Of a stretch of DNA of 64,000 nt, positions 50,757-59,927 are shown piece by piece (positions within the stretch are counted from its first letter, which is position 1; each line of letters begins with the position of its first letter). The notes under the pieces are model-generated. The model made no database searches. It was given only the letters and a program-made list of their open reading frames with translations, and was not told the DNA's origin. The DNA is from Nostoc foliaceum FACHB-393 (lineage in GTDB: Bacteria > Cyanobacteriota > Cyanobacteriia > Cyanobacteriales > Nostocaceae): the NCBI RefSeq assembly GCF_014698505.1, contig NZ_JACJTD010000028.1, forward strand, positions 39,793 to 103,792. The letters run 5' to 3'. A program made the translations under genes and the position numbers.

Positions 50757-53700
50757 TTACCGATACAGCCAAACCCGGAGTAGTGAAAGCAGTTGCTCAG
50801 TATCTACAGGTTTGGTGATGTAGTCAGAGGCTCCAGCTTCGATGCACTTTTCGCGATCGCCTGGCATGGCTTTAGCAGTTAAAGCAATTATTGGTAAGGA
50901 ACGAAACTGTTGTTGTTGGCGGATGGCGCGGGTAGTTTCGTAACCATCCATTTCCGGCATCATGATGTCCATCAAAACTATATTAATCTCAGGATTAGTT
51001 TGCAGTCTCTCTATGCCATCTCTGCCATTTTCGGCAAACAGCACTTGCATTTGATAGCTTTCTAAGAAGCTGGTAAGGGCAAAAATATTTCGCAGGTCAT
51101 CATCTACAATCAAAATTTTCCGATTAGCCAGCACCGGGTCAGTTTGGTGTAGTTGCTCTAGCATTTGCCGCTTTGGTGGCGGCAAATTTGCCTGCACTCG
51201 ATGTAAAAACAGGGCAGTTTCGTCTAACAACCGCTCTGGCGATCGCACATTTTTAATGATAATTGTCTCTGCGAGTCCCCGTAGTTGGGTTTCTTCTTGT
51301 CGGCTAAGTTCTTTGCCGGTGTAAACAATGATCGGCAGTTTTAAAAGCCTGGGTTCTTGCTTTATTTGCTCAATTAGTGTAAAGCCGCTCATATCGGGCA
51401 GACCAAGATCCAGTACCATACAATCAAAGTGATGCGATCGCAAAATCGAGAGTGCTTCTGCTCCCGTACCCACTGCTGTACTGTGGACATCGCCATTCCC
51501 AATTAGTTCGATAATACTTTGGGCTTGTACGGGGTCATCTTCTACGATGAGGAGATTTTTTACCTGACGCTCAATAAAGCCTTTAATTTCTGTCAATACT
51601 TGAGTTAGCGCTTCTGGAGAAACGGGTTTTTGGAGATAGGTAATCGCGCCTAGTTGTAATCCCCGTTGCTGTCTTTCATCAACAGAAAGTATATGTACTG
51701 GTATGTGTCTAGTGTCTGGGTTATGTTTCAGACGATCTAGCACCGTCCAACCATCCATCTCTGGCATATGGATATCTAGCATAATTGCATCGGGCTTAAA
51801 CTGTTGCGCTAGTGCTAGACCTTGTTTGCTCTGTAAAGCAACAATGGTTTTAAATCCCTGCTCACGAGCCATATCTAGTAAGATGCGGGCAAATTTATCA
51901 TCATCCTCGATAATTAGCAAAATGCGATCGCCTGGTTGAATTATTTCCCGGTCGTCTGGAATTTCGCTGATGAAGGTGCTAAGTACTTTCGCGGTTGGAG
52001 AGATATCAACAGTTGTGGATCTATTTTCGACAATTGGCACTTCTTTTATGATCGACGCTGTGCGGATAGAGGTGGTTAACTCAGCGGGTGGTGTAGTGAG
52101 AGTATTTTGAATATTTTTTTCCTGTCGCCTAGGCAAGTAAAGGGTGAAGGTGCTTCCCTGCCCTGGTTGGCTGACTAGTTCAATTCTCCCGCCCAACAGT
52201 TGAGCCAGTTCGCGGCTGATGGACAAGCCCAAGCCAGTTCCGCCGTACTTGCGGCTGGTTGTGCCGTCTGCTTGTTGAAATGCCTCGAAAACAATCTTCT
52301 GTTTCTCGGCTGGAATGCCTATGCCCGTGTCGCTAACTGCAAAAGCAATCATCGGATTATCAACTGCGGCTGTCTCATCTGCCATGCGAATTTGTAACTT
52401 TACGCTTCCCTGTTCCGTAAATTTAAAGGCATTAGCTAAGAGATTTTTCAGCACTTGTTGCAGACGTTTGGAGTCGTTATAAATTGTCGGTGGTAACTTC
52501 TCATCCCGTTCAATAGTAAAATTGAGTTCTTTATTGTGGGCAAGCTGCCGGAAAGTCTGCTCTAAAGATGTTTCCAAATCTGCAAGAGCAATTTGCTCAA
52601 TATCGAGCGACATAGTACCCGACTCAATTTTTGCCAAATCTAGAATGTCATTAATTAATTCCAGCAAATCAGTCCCAGCCGAGTAAATAGTCCGGCTGTA
52701 CTCTACCTGTTTGTCGGTCAAGTTGTTAAGCGAGTTATCTGCTAGCAGCCTTGCTAAAATTAACAGGCTATTTAGCGGTGTTCGTAACTCGTGGGACATA
52801 TTCGCGAGAAATTCCGACTTATATTTTGAAGACAAGGCCAGTTGTTCCGCTTTTTCTTCCAAAGACTTCCTCGCCCGCTCAACTTCCTGGTTCTTGCGGG
52901 CAACTTCTCGATTTTGAACTTCTAACAATTCTGCCTTTTCTTCTAGCTCTTCATTGAGTTGTTGTAATTCTTCGTTAGACTGCTTGACAAGAAATTGTGA
53001 TTCCTCTAATTCGTGCGCCTGTTCTTCTAGGCGTTGATTGCTCTGTTGTAGTTCTTCTTGCTGGCTTTGCAGTTCCTCTGTTAAAGCAACAGACTCTTCA
53101 AGTAGTTGCTGGGTTTGAAATTGTGAGGCGATATTATTTAAAAATACACCAAGAATTGCACTCAATTGCTCTAAAAATGTCAGATGCAGATAGCTGAAAG
53201 ACCCAAATGAAGCAAGTTCAATTACAGCACTCACTTCTGCCTCAAATATTATGGGCAACACAATAATATTTAGCGGTGGAGCTTCTCCCAAGCCGGAACT
53301 GATGCGGATATAGTCACTAGGTACTTCTGTGAGGAGAATTCTTTGTTTTTCTAGGGCGCATTGTCCCACCAGTCCCTCGCCCAAGCGAAACTGATTTGCC
53401 AGATTTTTGCGCTCTTTGTAAGCATAACTACTCAACAACTTTAGTGTAGGCTCGTCGTCTATGGAGTCCATCACATAAAAAACGCCCTGCGATGCCCCAA
53501 CCAGTGGTGCTAAATTCGACAATATTAGGCGAGATGCACTTTCTAGATTTCGATGCCCTTGGAGCATCTGGGTAAATTCAGCCAAATTAGACTTTAGCCA
53601 GTTTTGCTCGTCATTTTTTTGAGTTGTGTTTTGCAGATTAACGATCATCTGGTTGAAAGTGCGCGTCAACACGCCAATTTCATCCTGGCGATCGCTATCT

Positions 53701-54401
53701 GGTAAACTCACCGATAAATCCCCATCCGCCATTCTTTCTGCCAAATCAGAAACTTGCTTCAGCGGTGCTGAGATATGTCTGGTCAGGGCGAATCCGATCA
53801 AAGCTAAGACTAAAGAAAAGAAGGGAATACTATAGACAATACTAGCGATCGTTTTTTGAGCAGCTGCTTGCGCTGTTTGAGAGCGCTGTTTCAGCAATGC
53901 ATTCTCCTCAGTTTTCATTGCCTGGATAACTTTCTGAATCTTATCCATCAGCTGCTTACCCTGATCTGTCAGGACAGCTTTCTGGGCAGATTCTAAGCCT
54001 TGGATTTGCCGTAGGTCGATGACATTTTTCATTACAGCCATTCTCTCGGTTATTAGTGGCTGCAAAATATCAAGCCGATTTTGTTGGTTGGGGTTATCTG
54101 CCGTTAATCTTTGAAGTTCTTTGAATTTTTGATTCAGTAATTGAATGGCAGCGTTATAAGGTTCTAAATAGCGCTGTTCCCCAGTAATAATGTAACCGCG
54201 TTGTCCAGTCTCAGCATTTGTCAGTTGCAAGTTAAGGTCTTCAAGCTGACTTAACACCTGGTAGGTATGGCTTTCTTTGCGTGAAGTTTCAATTAGCTCA
54301 TTGGTGCTTTGGTATGAGATTAAACCGATGGTGGTCAGAGTTGCCAAGCTCAGGGCAAAACTAATTCCAATTTTGGTTCCAATCTTCAAACGTTTCAACA
54401 T
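50757..54401 (-). CDS. CHASE3-HAMP-GAF hybrid histidine kinase with three receivers
   Basis: 1214 residues. Transmembrane helices at about 12-32 and 187-207 enclose a CHASE3 sensor (TGQRGYIITGEQRYLEPYN). Then HAMP (208-262), GAF (~285-425), a Gln/Glu/Leu coiled coil, HisKA with SHELRTPLN (~550), HATPase_c (NLLANAFKFTEQG, DTGIGIPAEK, GGTGLGLSI) and receivers with MLDIHMPEMDG (~893), VLDLGLPDMSG (~1010) and LMDIMMPEMDG (~1150). From GAF to the C terminus it is a paralogue of the poly-HAMP kinase at 13173-19769, with the same tail KPVDTEQLLSLLRVWLYR. The two differ in sensor: one membrane-bound CHASE3, the other soluble poly-HAMP, so one output module may take two inputs. Confidence 0.92.
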   Translation of the reverse strand: MLKRLKIGTKIGISFALSLATLTTIGLISYQSTNELIETSRKESHTYQVLSQLEDLNLQLTNAETGQRGYIITGEQRYLEPYNAAIQLLNQKFKELQRLTADNPNQQNRLDILQPLITERMAVMKNVIDLRQIQGLESAQKAVLTDQGKQLMDKIQKVIQAMKTEENALLKQRSQTAQAAAQKTIASIVYSIPFFSLVLALIGFALTRHISAPLKQVSDLAERMADGDLSVSLPDSDRQDEIGVLTRTFNQMIVNLQNTTQKNDEQNWLKSNLAEFTQMLQGHRNLESASRLILSNLAPLVGASQGVFYVMDSIDDEPTLKLLSSYAYKERKNLANQFRLGEGLVGQCALEKQRILLTEVPSDYIRISSGLGEAPPLNIIVLPIIFEAEVSAVIELASFGSFSYLHLTFLEQLSAILGVFLNNIASQFQTQQLLEESVALTEELQSQQEELQQSNQRLEEQAHELEESQFLVKQSNEELQQLNEELEEKAELLEVQNREVARKNQEVERARKSLEEKAEQLALSSKYKSEFLANMSHELRTPLNSLLILARLLADNSLNNLTDKQVEYSRTIYSAGTDLLELINDILDLAKIESGTMSLDIEQIALADLETSLEQTFRQLAHNKELNFTIERDEKLPPTIYNDSKRLQQVLKNLLANAFKFTEQGSVKLQIRMADETAAVDNPMIAFAVSDTGIGIPAEKQKIVFEAFQQADGTTSRKYGGTGLGLSISRELAQLLGGRIELVSQPGQGSTFTLYLPRRQEKNIQNTLTTPPAELTTSIRTASIIKEVPIVENRSTTVDISPTAKVLSTFISEIPDDREIIQPGDRILLIIEDDDKFARILLDMAREQGFKTIVALQSKQGLALAQQFKPDAIMLDIHMPEMDGWTVLDRLKHNPDTRHIPVHILSVDERQQRGLQLGAITYLQKPVSPEALTQVLTEIKGFIERQVKNLLIVEDDPVQAQSIIELIGNGDVHSTAVGTGAEALSILRSHHFDCMVLDLGLPDMSGFTLIEQIKQEPRLLKLPIIVYTGKELSRQEETQLRGLAETIIIKNVRSPERLLDETALFLHRVQANLPPPKRQMLEQLHQTDPVLANRKILIVDDDLRNIFALTSFLESYQMQVLFAENGRDGIERLQTNPEINIVLMDIMMPEMDGYETTRAIRQQQQFRSLPIIALTAKAMPGDREKCIEAGASDYITKPVDTEQLLSLLRVWLYR

Positions 54402-54779
54402 TACTCCAGGCAGTTAATTGCAATTATTTATATTTTTGGCACTAACTATTGGGATTATATTTTAGCTATACAAATTTATGAAGATTTCGTTTACATGCCA
54501 TATCTCTATTTTTTTTGCACGCTAAATAATATTACTTGCATCCTTTAATTATTAAATACATTTATTTATATATTTAACCCTTTCGTCAAAAAATATATTA
54601 AATAATCTATTTTTCTAACAATCTGATAATTAGCGTAACATTAAATCTTGAGATAGCGTAGCTTCTTTCAAAAGAAGCACTCATATATTTTTTTAATTGA
54701 ATCTTGTGGTGGATAATTAAATGCTTGTTATTAGATTATAAATTTAATAACAGACTTTAACTAAAAAAGGGTGGTTTTT
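54402..54779. other. AT-rich divergent spacer
   Basis: No gene. Contains a perfect hairpin GCTTCTTTCAAAAGAAGC (54661-54678). It should hold promoters of the leftward kinase and the rightward 77-residue gene, but no clear elements were recognised. Confidence 0.4.
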
Positions 54780-55013
54780 ATGAGTACAGCCCTTGACCTA
54801 ACAAGGCCAAAATTTTGTAAAGGACAAAAGGTAGAATTTATTGGTGGATTGGGAACCATAATACAATATTGTCTTAACTCTGGATACTGGTCGTATCTTG
54901 TAGAAATGGAAATGGGTTCAGAGCCAGAAATGGGTCGGATTGGTTGTGAAACTACAATTTTATTATTTGAAACAGATATTATTTTACCCCAAGACGAGCC
55001 TGTTTTAGCTTAA
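54780..55013 (+). CDS. Small conserved-looking protein, function unknown
   Basis: 77 residues, acidic, rich in Gly and aromatic residues, with an SH3/KOW-like pattern (KFCKGQKVEFIGGLGTIIQY...YWSYLVEMEMG). It probably forms a small beta barrel. ATG at 54780 follows AAAAAAGGGTGG at ribosome-site distance; the GTG at 54771 overlaps that site and is rejected. Stand-alone gene. The family was not recognised with certainty. Confidence 0.6.
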   Translation: MSTALDLTRPKFCKGQKVEFIGGLGTIIQYCLNSGYWSYLVEMEMGSEPEMGRIGCETTILLFETDIILPQDEPVLA

Positions 55014-55545
55014 TTTTCAGCTTGAAATGATCTTTTGAGCAAAAAGTGATTTGAGTATATTAAGTAATTTAACGAGCACTCAATGTTTTCTTGTGAGAGT
55101 TAAACAACTTTTAGAACTGACAAAAAGCCTATACCCTACAGTAAGCACAAAGTTCTACTACGGAATTTACAATTTTTATACTGCAAGCGTTTCATTGATT
55201 TGGAATGGGTAGGTAGTTTACTTACGCCTTACTCTACTGGATAGTAATGAAGAAGCCGAATGAATAGTGAAAATTAAGCTCATTCAACCATAATTTTTAT
55301 AAATGTTAAATATATATTATGCTTATTGATGTTATATGCAGCATCAAAATTGTTGTATATAACTATACAGTTCAGTCATAACCTAATTTCTGCCAAACAA
55401 TATACTTTCCTGACAATTTCCGGGAATATGCACAATCCTGTTATGGTGTCAAACCCCTTAAGATTAACTTTGAGATTTAACTAATGCTTATCGGGGAAGC
55501 TGTTTTAAGGAGAATTAAGTACTAACCTAAGCCTATTGACTAAGC
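55014..55545. other. 532-bp spacer, nothing recognised
   Basis: AT-rich sequence without open frames of note, repeats or clear hairpins. It lies between the ends of convergent genes (54780-55013 rightward, 55546-56463 leftward), so no promoter is required here. Its length is unexplained. Confidence 0.4.
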
Positions 55546-56463
55546 CTATTGACTAATAACCTCGCGATCGCTTCTAGTTGCATTAACTACGGATTGGTTA
55601 TAGATCCGAAAATATTGAATTTTGTTACTCTCTAAAATAGCTCTTGCACCTGCCATGTAAATATCAGTACTATTTATGACTAATAGGTAATTGCCAAGGG
55701 CCACTTGATCTTCATAATCTCTGGCTAGATTCTCAGGAATTCCTAAAGTAGTGTAGTCATCTTTAAAACTGCTGATATCTACCTCAGCGAGACCATTAAG
55801 CGTGTTTATATCCTTAGCAATCACCGAGACTTGACTCATCGGAAAGCCAGCAGTTTTAAGTTCAGTAAGTGCTTTTTCTGTGTCTTGGCGCGTAGAAAAA
55901 ACACCAACTGCATTTTTATAGCGGCTATCTGGGGTCAAGTATGGTTCATACATGCTAAACCCTTGAATATCAAGGCGATTAAAAATCCTCTTAGCAACAC
56001 GAATCTCTATGTCTATGCCGGTTACTATCACTAAATAGTAACCTTTACTAACTAGATCGCTGTAATCCTGTACTTGCTCTTTAGGAATTCCTAAACCTAG
56101 CAACACACCATACAAACTACTAGCCGCTGCATTGATCGCACCACCTGCTAAAGTGGTAGCGATCGCTGTTGCTTCCGCTCCGGCTAGCATAACTCTGCCC
56201 ATACCAGGAATTACCCAAACGACTAAACCAACTAATAAGCCAGTAAGACCGTTTAAAGCACCACCAGTATTTTCTGAGGATGTATTGCCAGTGCGCTTTT
56301 TAACTTCAACACCAGCAATATCACTTTGTTGTTCTGCATTCCGTGCAATCACAGAAACTTTGTGCATCGGGAAATTAGAAGCTTTTAGTTCCTGAAGTAC
56401 CAATTGTGCATCGGAACACTTAGCGAAAACTCCTATAGTTCTTCGCTCTTTTTCTAATGTCAT
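55546..56463 (-). CDS. General-stress-protein 17M-like (YflT) duplicated-domain protein
   Basis: 305 residues with two copies of the YflT/GSP17M domain (about 8-65 and 185-240; both contain xxVGVFxxxxxAExALxELKxxxFPMxxVSVIAx). Between them is a Gly/Ala-rich hydrophobic stretch (LTGLLVGLVVWVIPGMGRVMLAGAEATAIATTLAGGAINAAAS) that may enter the membrane. Each domain is followed by IPxxxxxDYxDxVxxGxYLxIV. Related proteins are induced by general stress; the biochemical role is unknown. The neighbour at 56522 is also a stress-type membrane protein, 58 bp away on the same strand. Confidence 0.75.
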   Translation of the reverse strand: MTLEKERRTIGVFAKCSDAQLVLQELKASNFPMHKVSVIARNAEQQSDIAGVEVKKRTGNTSSENTGGALNGLTGLLVGLVVWVIPGMGRVMLAGAEATAIATTLAGGAINAAASSLYGVLLGLGIPKEQVQDYSDLVSKGYYLVIVTGIDIEIRVAKRIFNRLDIQGFSMYEPYLTPDSRYKNAVGVFSTRQDTEKALTELKTAGFPMSQVSVIAKDINTLNGLAEVDISSFKDDYTTLGIPENLARDYEDQVALGNYLLVINSTDIYMAGARAILESNKIQYFRIYNQSVVNATRSDREVISQ

Positions 56464-56521
56464 TTTATCGGTTTGTTGCAGCTTGAAATGATTCCCAATA
56501 GTATTAGCTAATTTGAGGCAA

Positions 56522-56800
56522 TTACACAGCTCGACGAGTCAGTAAACCCCAAAGGAAAATCAGTAGCATAGCGCCAAGAACAGCAAATAAAATACTTCCA
56601 AGGGATAAGGCTCCTACAGATGCGGCGGCTGCCGAACCACTTCCTAGCAAAGCTTGACCCAAATAACCTCCAACTACGGCTCCAAGGATTCCTAATATAA
56701 TGGTGGAAAGAATTCCGCCACCTTGGGTTCCTGGATAAAATAACTTAGCTAATGCACCTGCAATTAAGCCTAAAACCAGCCAAGCAATAATGTTACCCAT
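56522..56800 (-). CDS. GlsB/YeaQ/YmgE-family stress-response membrane protein
   Basis: 92 residues, three glycine-rich helices (IIAWLVLGLIAGALAKLFYPG, ILGAVVGGYLGQALLG, LGSILFAVLGAMLLIFLWGLL), the transglycosylase-associated protein family fold. It starts at an ATG with GGAAGGAGAAA upstream, a strong ribosome site. The function is poorly known; members are induced by acid, osmotic or envelope stress. Probably transcribed with the GSP17M-like gene downstream. Confidence 0.85.
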   Translation of the reverse strand: MGNIIAWLVLGLIAGALAKLFYPGTQGGGILSTIILGILGAVVGGYLGQALLGSGSAAAASVGALSLGSILFAVLGAMLLIFLWGLLTRRAV

Positions 56801-57118
56801 AAAATTTCTCCTTCCTTGAGAATCTGTTTTGTTTGCTTTTGACTATTTCATATTAAAGTTTGCCCACAAAATTCCTGATCTATCTAGAGAACTAATATCA
56901 AAAATCTTTAGATATCATTTGAATATTCACCAGATCGTCTTTGAGGATGAATATAGAAATTATTCATAATAATGTATTTCCCAACATAAGAGTGGGAACT
57001 GGACTTTAAAATTATGCTTGTCCTAAAATATCAATCAGATAATTCTGTAGATTTAATTATTCACAAGAAGGTAAGTATATATTTTAATTTGCAATTTTCT
57101 GAAAGCGATATGAGCATT
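56801..57118. other. Spacer upstream of the stress genes
   Basis: 318 bp, AT-rich, no gene. Should hold the promoter of the GlsB-type gene. No terminator for rsmI was recognised. Confidence 0.4.
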
Positions 57119-57979
57119 TCAAGACTCAGGACTGAGGACTAAAGAAAGAGCTAGTTGATAGAGTTGGCGACGGGGAAGAGAGGTAAATTTTGCTAACTGA
57201 CGACTAGCTTGCGATCGCGATATTCCCTGACTAATTAACTGCTTCAATTCGGCTTTCAATTCCTCTTCTGTCAATTGTGGCTGACTGGCTGGAATTCCCG
57301 CCACTACTAACGTATATTCACCTTGGGGTTCTCGTTGGCTGTAGTGAGCGATCGCTTCGGCAATTGTCCCCCGCCAAAATTCTTCATACAATTTTGTTAA
57401 CTCCCGCCCTAGCACAATTTGGCGATCACTTCCCCAAACCTCTGCTAAGTCTTGCAAAGTATCTCGCAAGCGGTGGGGCGATTCGTAAAAAATTAATGTG
57501 CGAGATTCTGTTTGCAGAGATTCTAAATGTTCTTGTCTCTGTTGACTTTTTGCTGGAAGAAAGCCTTCAAAGACAAACCGATCTGTTGGTAATCCTGCTG
57601 CACTCAAAGCGGTAATTGCTGCACTAGCGCCTGGAATGGGAACTACTGGGATTCCCGCCTCGATACAGGCTTTCACCAGTTCATATCCCGGATCGGAAAT
57701 ACCTGGCATTCCAGCATCGCTCACTAGAGCGATCGCTTTATTGTTGACTAAATGCTCTAATAATTCTGGGATGCGGCTGGTACGATTATGTTCGTGGTAA
57801 CTCACCTGGGGAGTTTTAACTTGAAAATGCTGTAGCAGTTTTCCCGTGTGACGGGTGTCTTCCGCAGCAATGATATCCACAGTCTGCAAAATTCGCACCG
57901 CCCGAAAGGTTATATCTTCCAGGTTGCCAATTGGGGTGCCGACAACATAAAGTGTTCCTGGTTTTGGATCGGTTTGCAT
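57119..57979 (-). CDS. rsmI: 16S rRNA (cytidine1402-2'-O)-methyltransferase
   Basis: SAM-dependent methylation of C1402 in the ribosomal decoding centre. 286 residues, normal length. Tetrapyrrole-methylase fold motifs: VVGTPIGNLEDITFRA (13-28), AAEDTRHTGKLL, LVSDAGMPGISDPG and VPIPGASAAITALSAAGLP. It ends with a short helical C-terminal domain (SRSQASRQLAKFTSLPRRQLY). Three tandem palindromic repeats lie directly upstream (57991-58098), within its likely promoter or leader. Confidence 0.93.
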   Translation of the reverse strand: MQTDPKPGTLYVVGTPIGNLEDITFRAVRILQTVDIIAAEDTRHTGKLLQHFQVKTPQVSYHEHNRTSRIPELLEHLVNNKAIALVSDAGMPGISDPGYELVKACIEAGIPVVPIPGASAAITALSAAGLPTDRFVFEGFLPAKSQQRQEHLESLQTESRTLIFYESPHRLRDTLQDLAEVWGSDRQIVLGRELTKLYEEFWRGTIAEAIAHYSQREPQGEYTLVVAGIPASQPQLTEEELKAELKQLISQGISRSQASRQLAKFTSLPRRQLYQLALSLVLSPES

Positions 57980-57990
57980 GAGGGAAAGTT

Positions 57991-58098
57991 AGGAGTTTGT
58001 AGAGACGCGATTCATCGCGTCTGTGTAGGAGTTTGTAGAGACGCGATTCATCGCGTCTGTGTAGGAGTTTGTAGAGACGCGATTCATCGCGTCTGTAC
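57991..58098. repeat. Three tandem 36-bp units carrying the GAGACGCGAT palindrome
   Basis: AGGAGTTTGTAGAGACGCGA begins at 57991, 58027 and 58063, so the unit is exactly 36 bp, each with a GAGACGCGATTCATCGCGTC palindrome. They fill most of the 153-bp gap between divergent rsmI and the PfkB gene. The outward reading of a 36-bp unit keeps frame, which fits the ability of these elements to enter coding sequence. Confidence 0.92.
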
Positions 58099-58132
58099 AA
58101 GAGTTAAAAATAATTACGAACATATATGACGA

Positions 58133-59029
58133 ATGGATAATCTAAAATCCAAAATTCAAAATTCAAAATCGGATCGTGGATTATTTGTAGGTTTAGTAAC
58201 CTTAGATTTGATCTACCTTGCTGACTCTGCCCCGAAAAATAATCAGAAGATTGTTGCTACTGACTATACTGTAGCGGCAGGGGGCCCAGCAACAAACGCG
58301 GCTGTAACTTTCAATTATTTAGGAAATCAGGCTACAGTCTTGGGTATAGTGGGTTCTCACCCAATGACACAGCTAATTCGAGGTGACTTGGCAAATTACA
58401 AAGTTGCGATCGCAGACCTTGAGCCTACCACTGATTTAGCACCGCCTGTCTCCTCAATCATTGTTACTCAAGCCACGGGTGAACGAGCTGTAGTTTCCAT
58501 CAATGCTGTCAAAACTCAAGCCAGCAGCGCATCTATCCCGCCAGATATTTTGCAAAATATCGATATAGTACTGATTGATGGACATCAAATGACGGTTAGT
58601 TATTTCATAGCTCAAAGGGCTAAAGCCAAGAATATCCCAGTAGTAATTGATGGTGGTAGTTGGAAGCCTGGATTTGAGGAAATTCTGCCGTTTGTAGATT
58701 ACGCCATCTGTTCGGCTAATTTTCATCCTCCCAATTGCCAAACTGGAGAAGACGTTTTTGCCTATCTGAGTGGATTTGGCATTCCTCACATTGCTATTAC
58801 CCACGGACAAAAACCAATTGAATACTTGAGTTGCACTAAAACTGGTATCGTAGATGTGCCGCAGATTCAAGCGGTTGATACATTAGGGGCTGGAGATATT
58901 TTCCACGGTGCTCTCTGTGATTACATTTTAAGGGAAAGTTTTACTAATGCACTGGCACTGGCAGCTAATATTGCTGCTGATTCCTGTAAATTTTTTGGTA
59001 CTCGGCGCTGGATGAATTTAAACGGCTGA
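58133..59029 (+). CDS. PfkB-family sugar/nucleoside kinase
   Basis: 298 residues, ribokinase fold. AAGGPATNAAVTFNYLG (sugar-binding GG motif near residue 50) and the catalytic DTLGAGDIFHGALCDYIL (near 248-265) are clear. Substrate not determinable; ribokinase, fructokinase and adenosine kinase are candidates. The first 18 residues (MDNLKSKIQNSKSDRG) are encoded by an AT-rich interspersed repeat (AATCTAAAATCCAAAATTC), so the original start was probably lost or displaced and the native domain begins at LFVGLVTLDLIYL. cysQ follows 37 bp later. Confidence 0.82.
   Translation: MDNLKSKIQNSKSDRGLFVGLVTLDLIYLADSAPKNNQKIVATDYTVAAGGPATNAAVTFNYLGNQATVLGIVGSHPMTQLIRGDLANYKVAIADLEPTTDLAPPVSSIIVTQATGERAVVSINAVKTQASSASIPPDILQNIDIVLIDGHQMTVSYFIAQRAKAKNIPVVIDGGSWKPGFEEILPFVDYAICSANFHPPNCQTGEDVFAYLSGFGIPHIAITHGQKPIEYLSCTKTGIVDVPQIQAVDTLGAGDIFHGALCDYILRESFTNALALAANIAADSCKFFGTRRWMNLNG
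58136..58172. repeat. AT-rich repeat forming the N-terminal codons of the PfkB gene
   Basis: AATCTAAAATCCAAAATTCA followed by AAATTCAAAATC, the same word family as at 540-584 inside nifJ. It supplies residues 3-13 of the kinase. Confidence 0.65.
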
Positions 59030-59066
59030 GTAGTCAGGTTAATAAAATTATATAAGGTCAAATTTA

Positions 59067-59927
59067 ATGAAAGACTTACAAGAAATATTAGCGATCGCTC
59101 GTGAGGTAGGTTGGGGCGCAGCAGATATACTGCGATCGTATTATCATGGCACTGCAAAAGATCCTAACTTAGAAGTCCAATATAAACAGAATGAGCCTGT
59201 TACCGTTGCTGATATAGCTGTGAGTCAATACATTTTGCAGAGGCTACAAGCAGCTTTGGGTAACGAAGATTTTGCCTATATCAGTGAAGAAACTTACCAA
59301 TCGCCAAGTCTGGACGCACAGCCTTCCGCCCCTTGGATATGGATAATTGACCCTTTGGATGGCACACGAGACTTTATCGAAAAAACTGGGGACTATGCAG
59401 TTCACATTGCCTTAATCAAGGAAACACGCCCAGTTTTGGCAGTGGTGGCAGTACCAGAAGCTAAAAAGTTATATTACGCTATCAAAGGCGGGGGTACATT
59501 TGTAGAAACCCCTGATGGTTCTGTTCCTTTACAAGTGTCGTCAGGTAAACCAGTTGAGGATTTAACCTTAGTTGTTAGTCGCTCTCACCGCAACCAACGC
59601 TTAGATTATTTATTACAAAACTTACCCTGTCAAAATCATAAATCCGTGGGTAGTGTAGGCTGCAAAATCGCCACCATTGTGGAGCAACAGGCAGATATCT
59701 ACATTTCTCTTTCTGGCAAATCTGCGCCCAAAGATTGGGATATGGCAGCACCAGAACTGATTTTAACAGAAGCTGGTGGTAAATTTACCCACTTCGACGG
59801 TACTTCGTTGCAGTACAACACAGGTGATATCAATCAATGGGGAGGTTTGCTGGCTAGTAATGGTGAATATCACGAAGCACTATGCAAGCAAGCGGAAAAG
59901 ATTTTAGCGCAGTTCGAGCATAGCTAA
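59067..59927 (+). CDS. cysQ: 3'(2'),5'-bisphosphate nucleotidase / inositol-monophosphatase-fold enzyme
   Basis: Hydrolyses PAP (3'-phosphoadenosine 5'-phosphate) in sulfate assimilation. 286 residues with the Li+-sensitive phosphatase metal site: E74/E75 (SEET), DPLDGTRD (95-102), and KDWDMAAPE (D223, D225). The best match in overall pattern is CysQ rather than SuhB, though inositol or fructose-1,6-bisphosphate activity cannot be excluded. It may be cotranscribed with the PfkB gene (37-bp gap). Confidence 0.85.
   Translation: MKDLQEILAIAREVGWGAADILRSYYHGTAKDPNLEVQYKQNEPVTVADIAVSQYILQRLQAALGNEDFAYISEETYQSPSLDAQPSAPWIWIIDPLDGTRDFIEKTGDYAVHIALIKETRPVLAVVAVPEAKKLYYAIKGGGTFVETPDGSVPLQVSSGKPVEDLTLVVSRSHRNQRLDYLLQNLPCQNHKSVGSVGCKIATIVEQQADIYISLSGKSAPKDWDMAAPELILTEAGGKFTHFDGTSLQYNTGDINQWGGLLASNGEYHEALCKQAEKILAQFEHS

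Noticed and set aside
57991..58098. CRISPR-like repeat array
   Set aside because: Units are contiguous 36-mers without unique spacers, and each contains an interspersed palindrome seen elsewhere.
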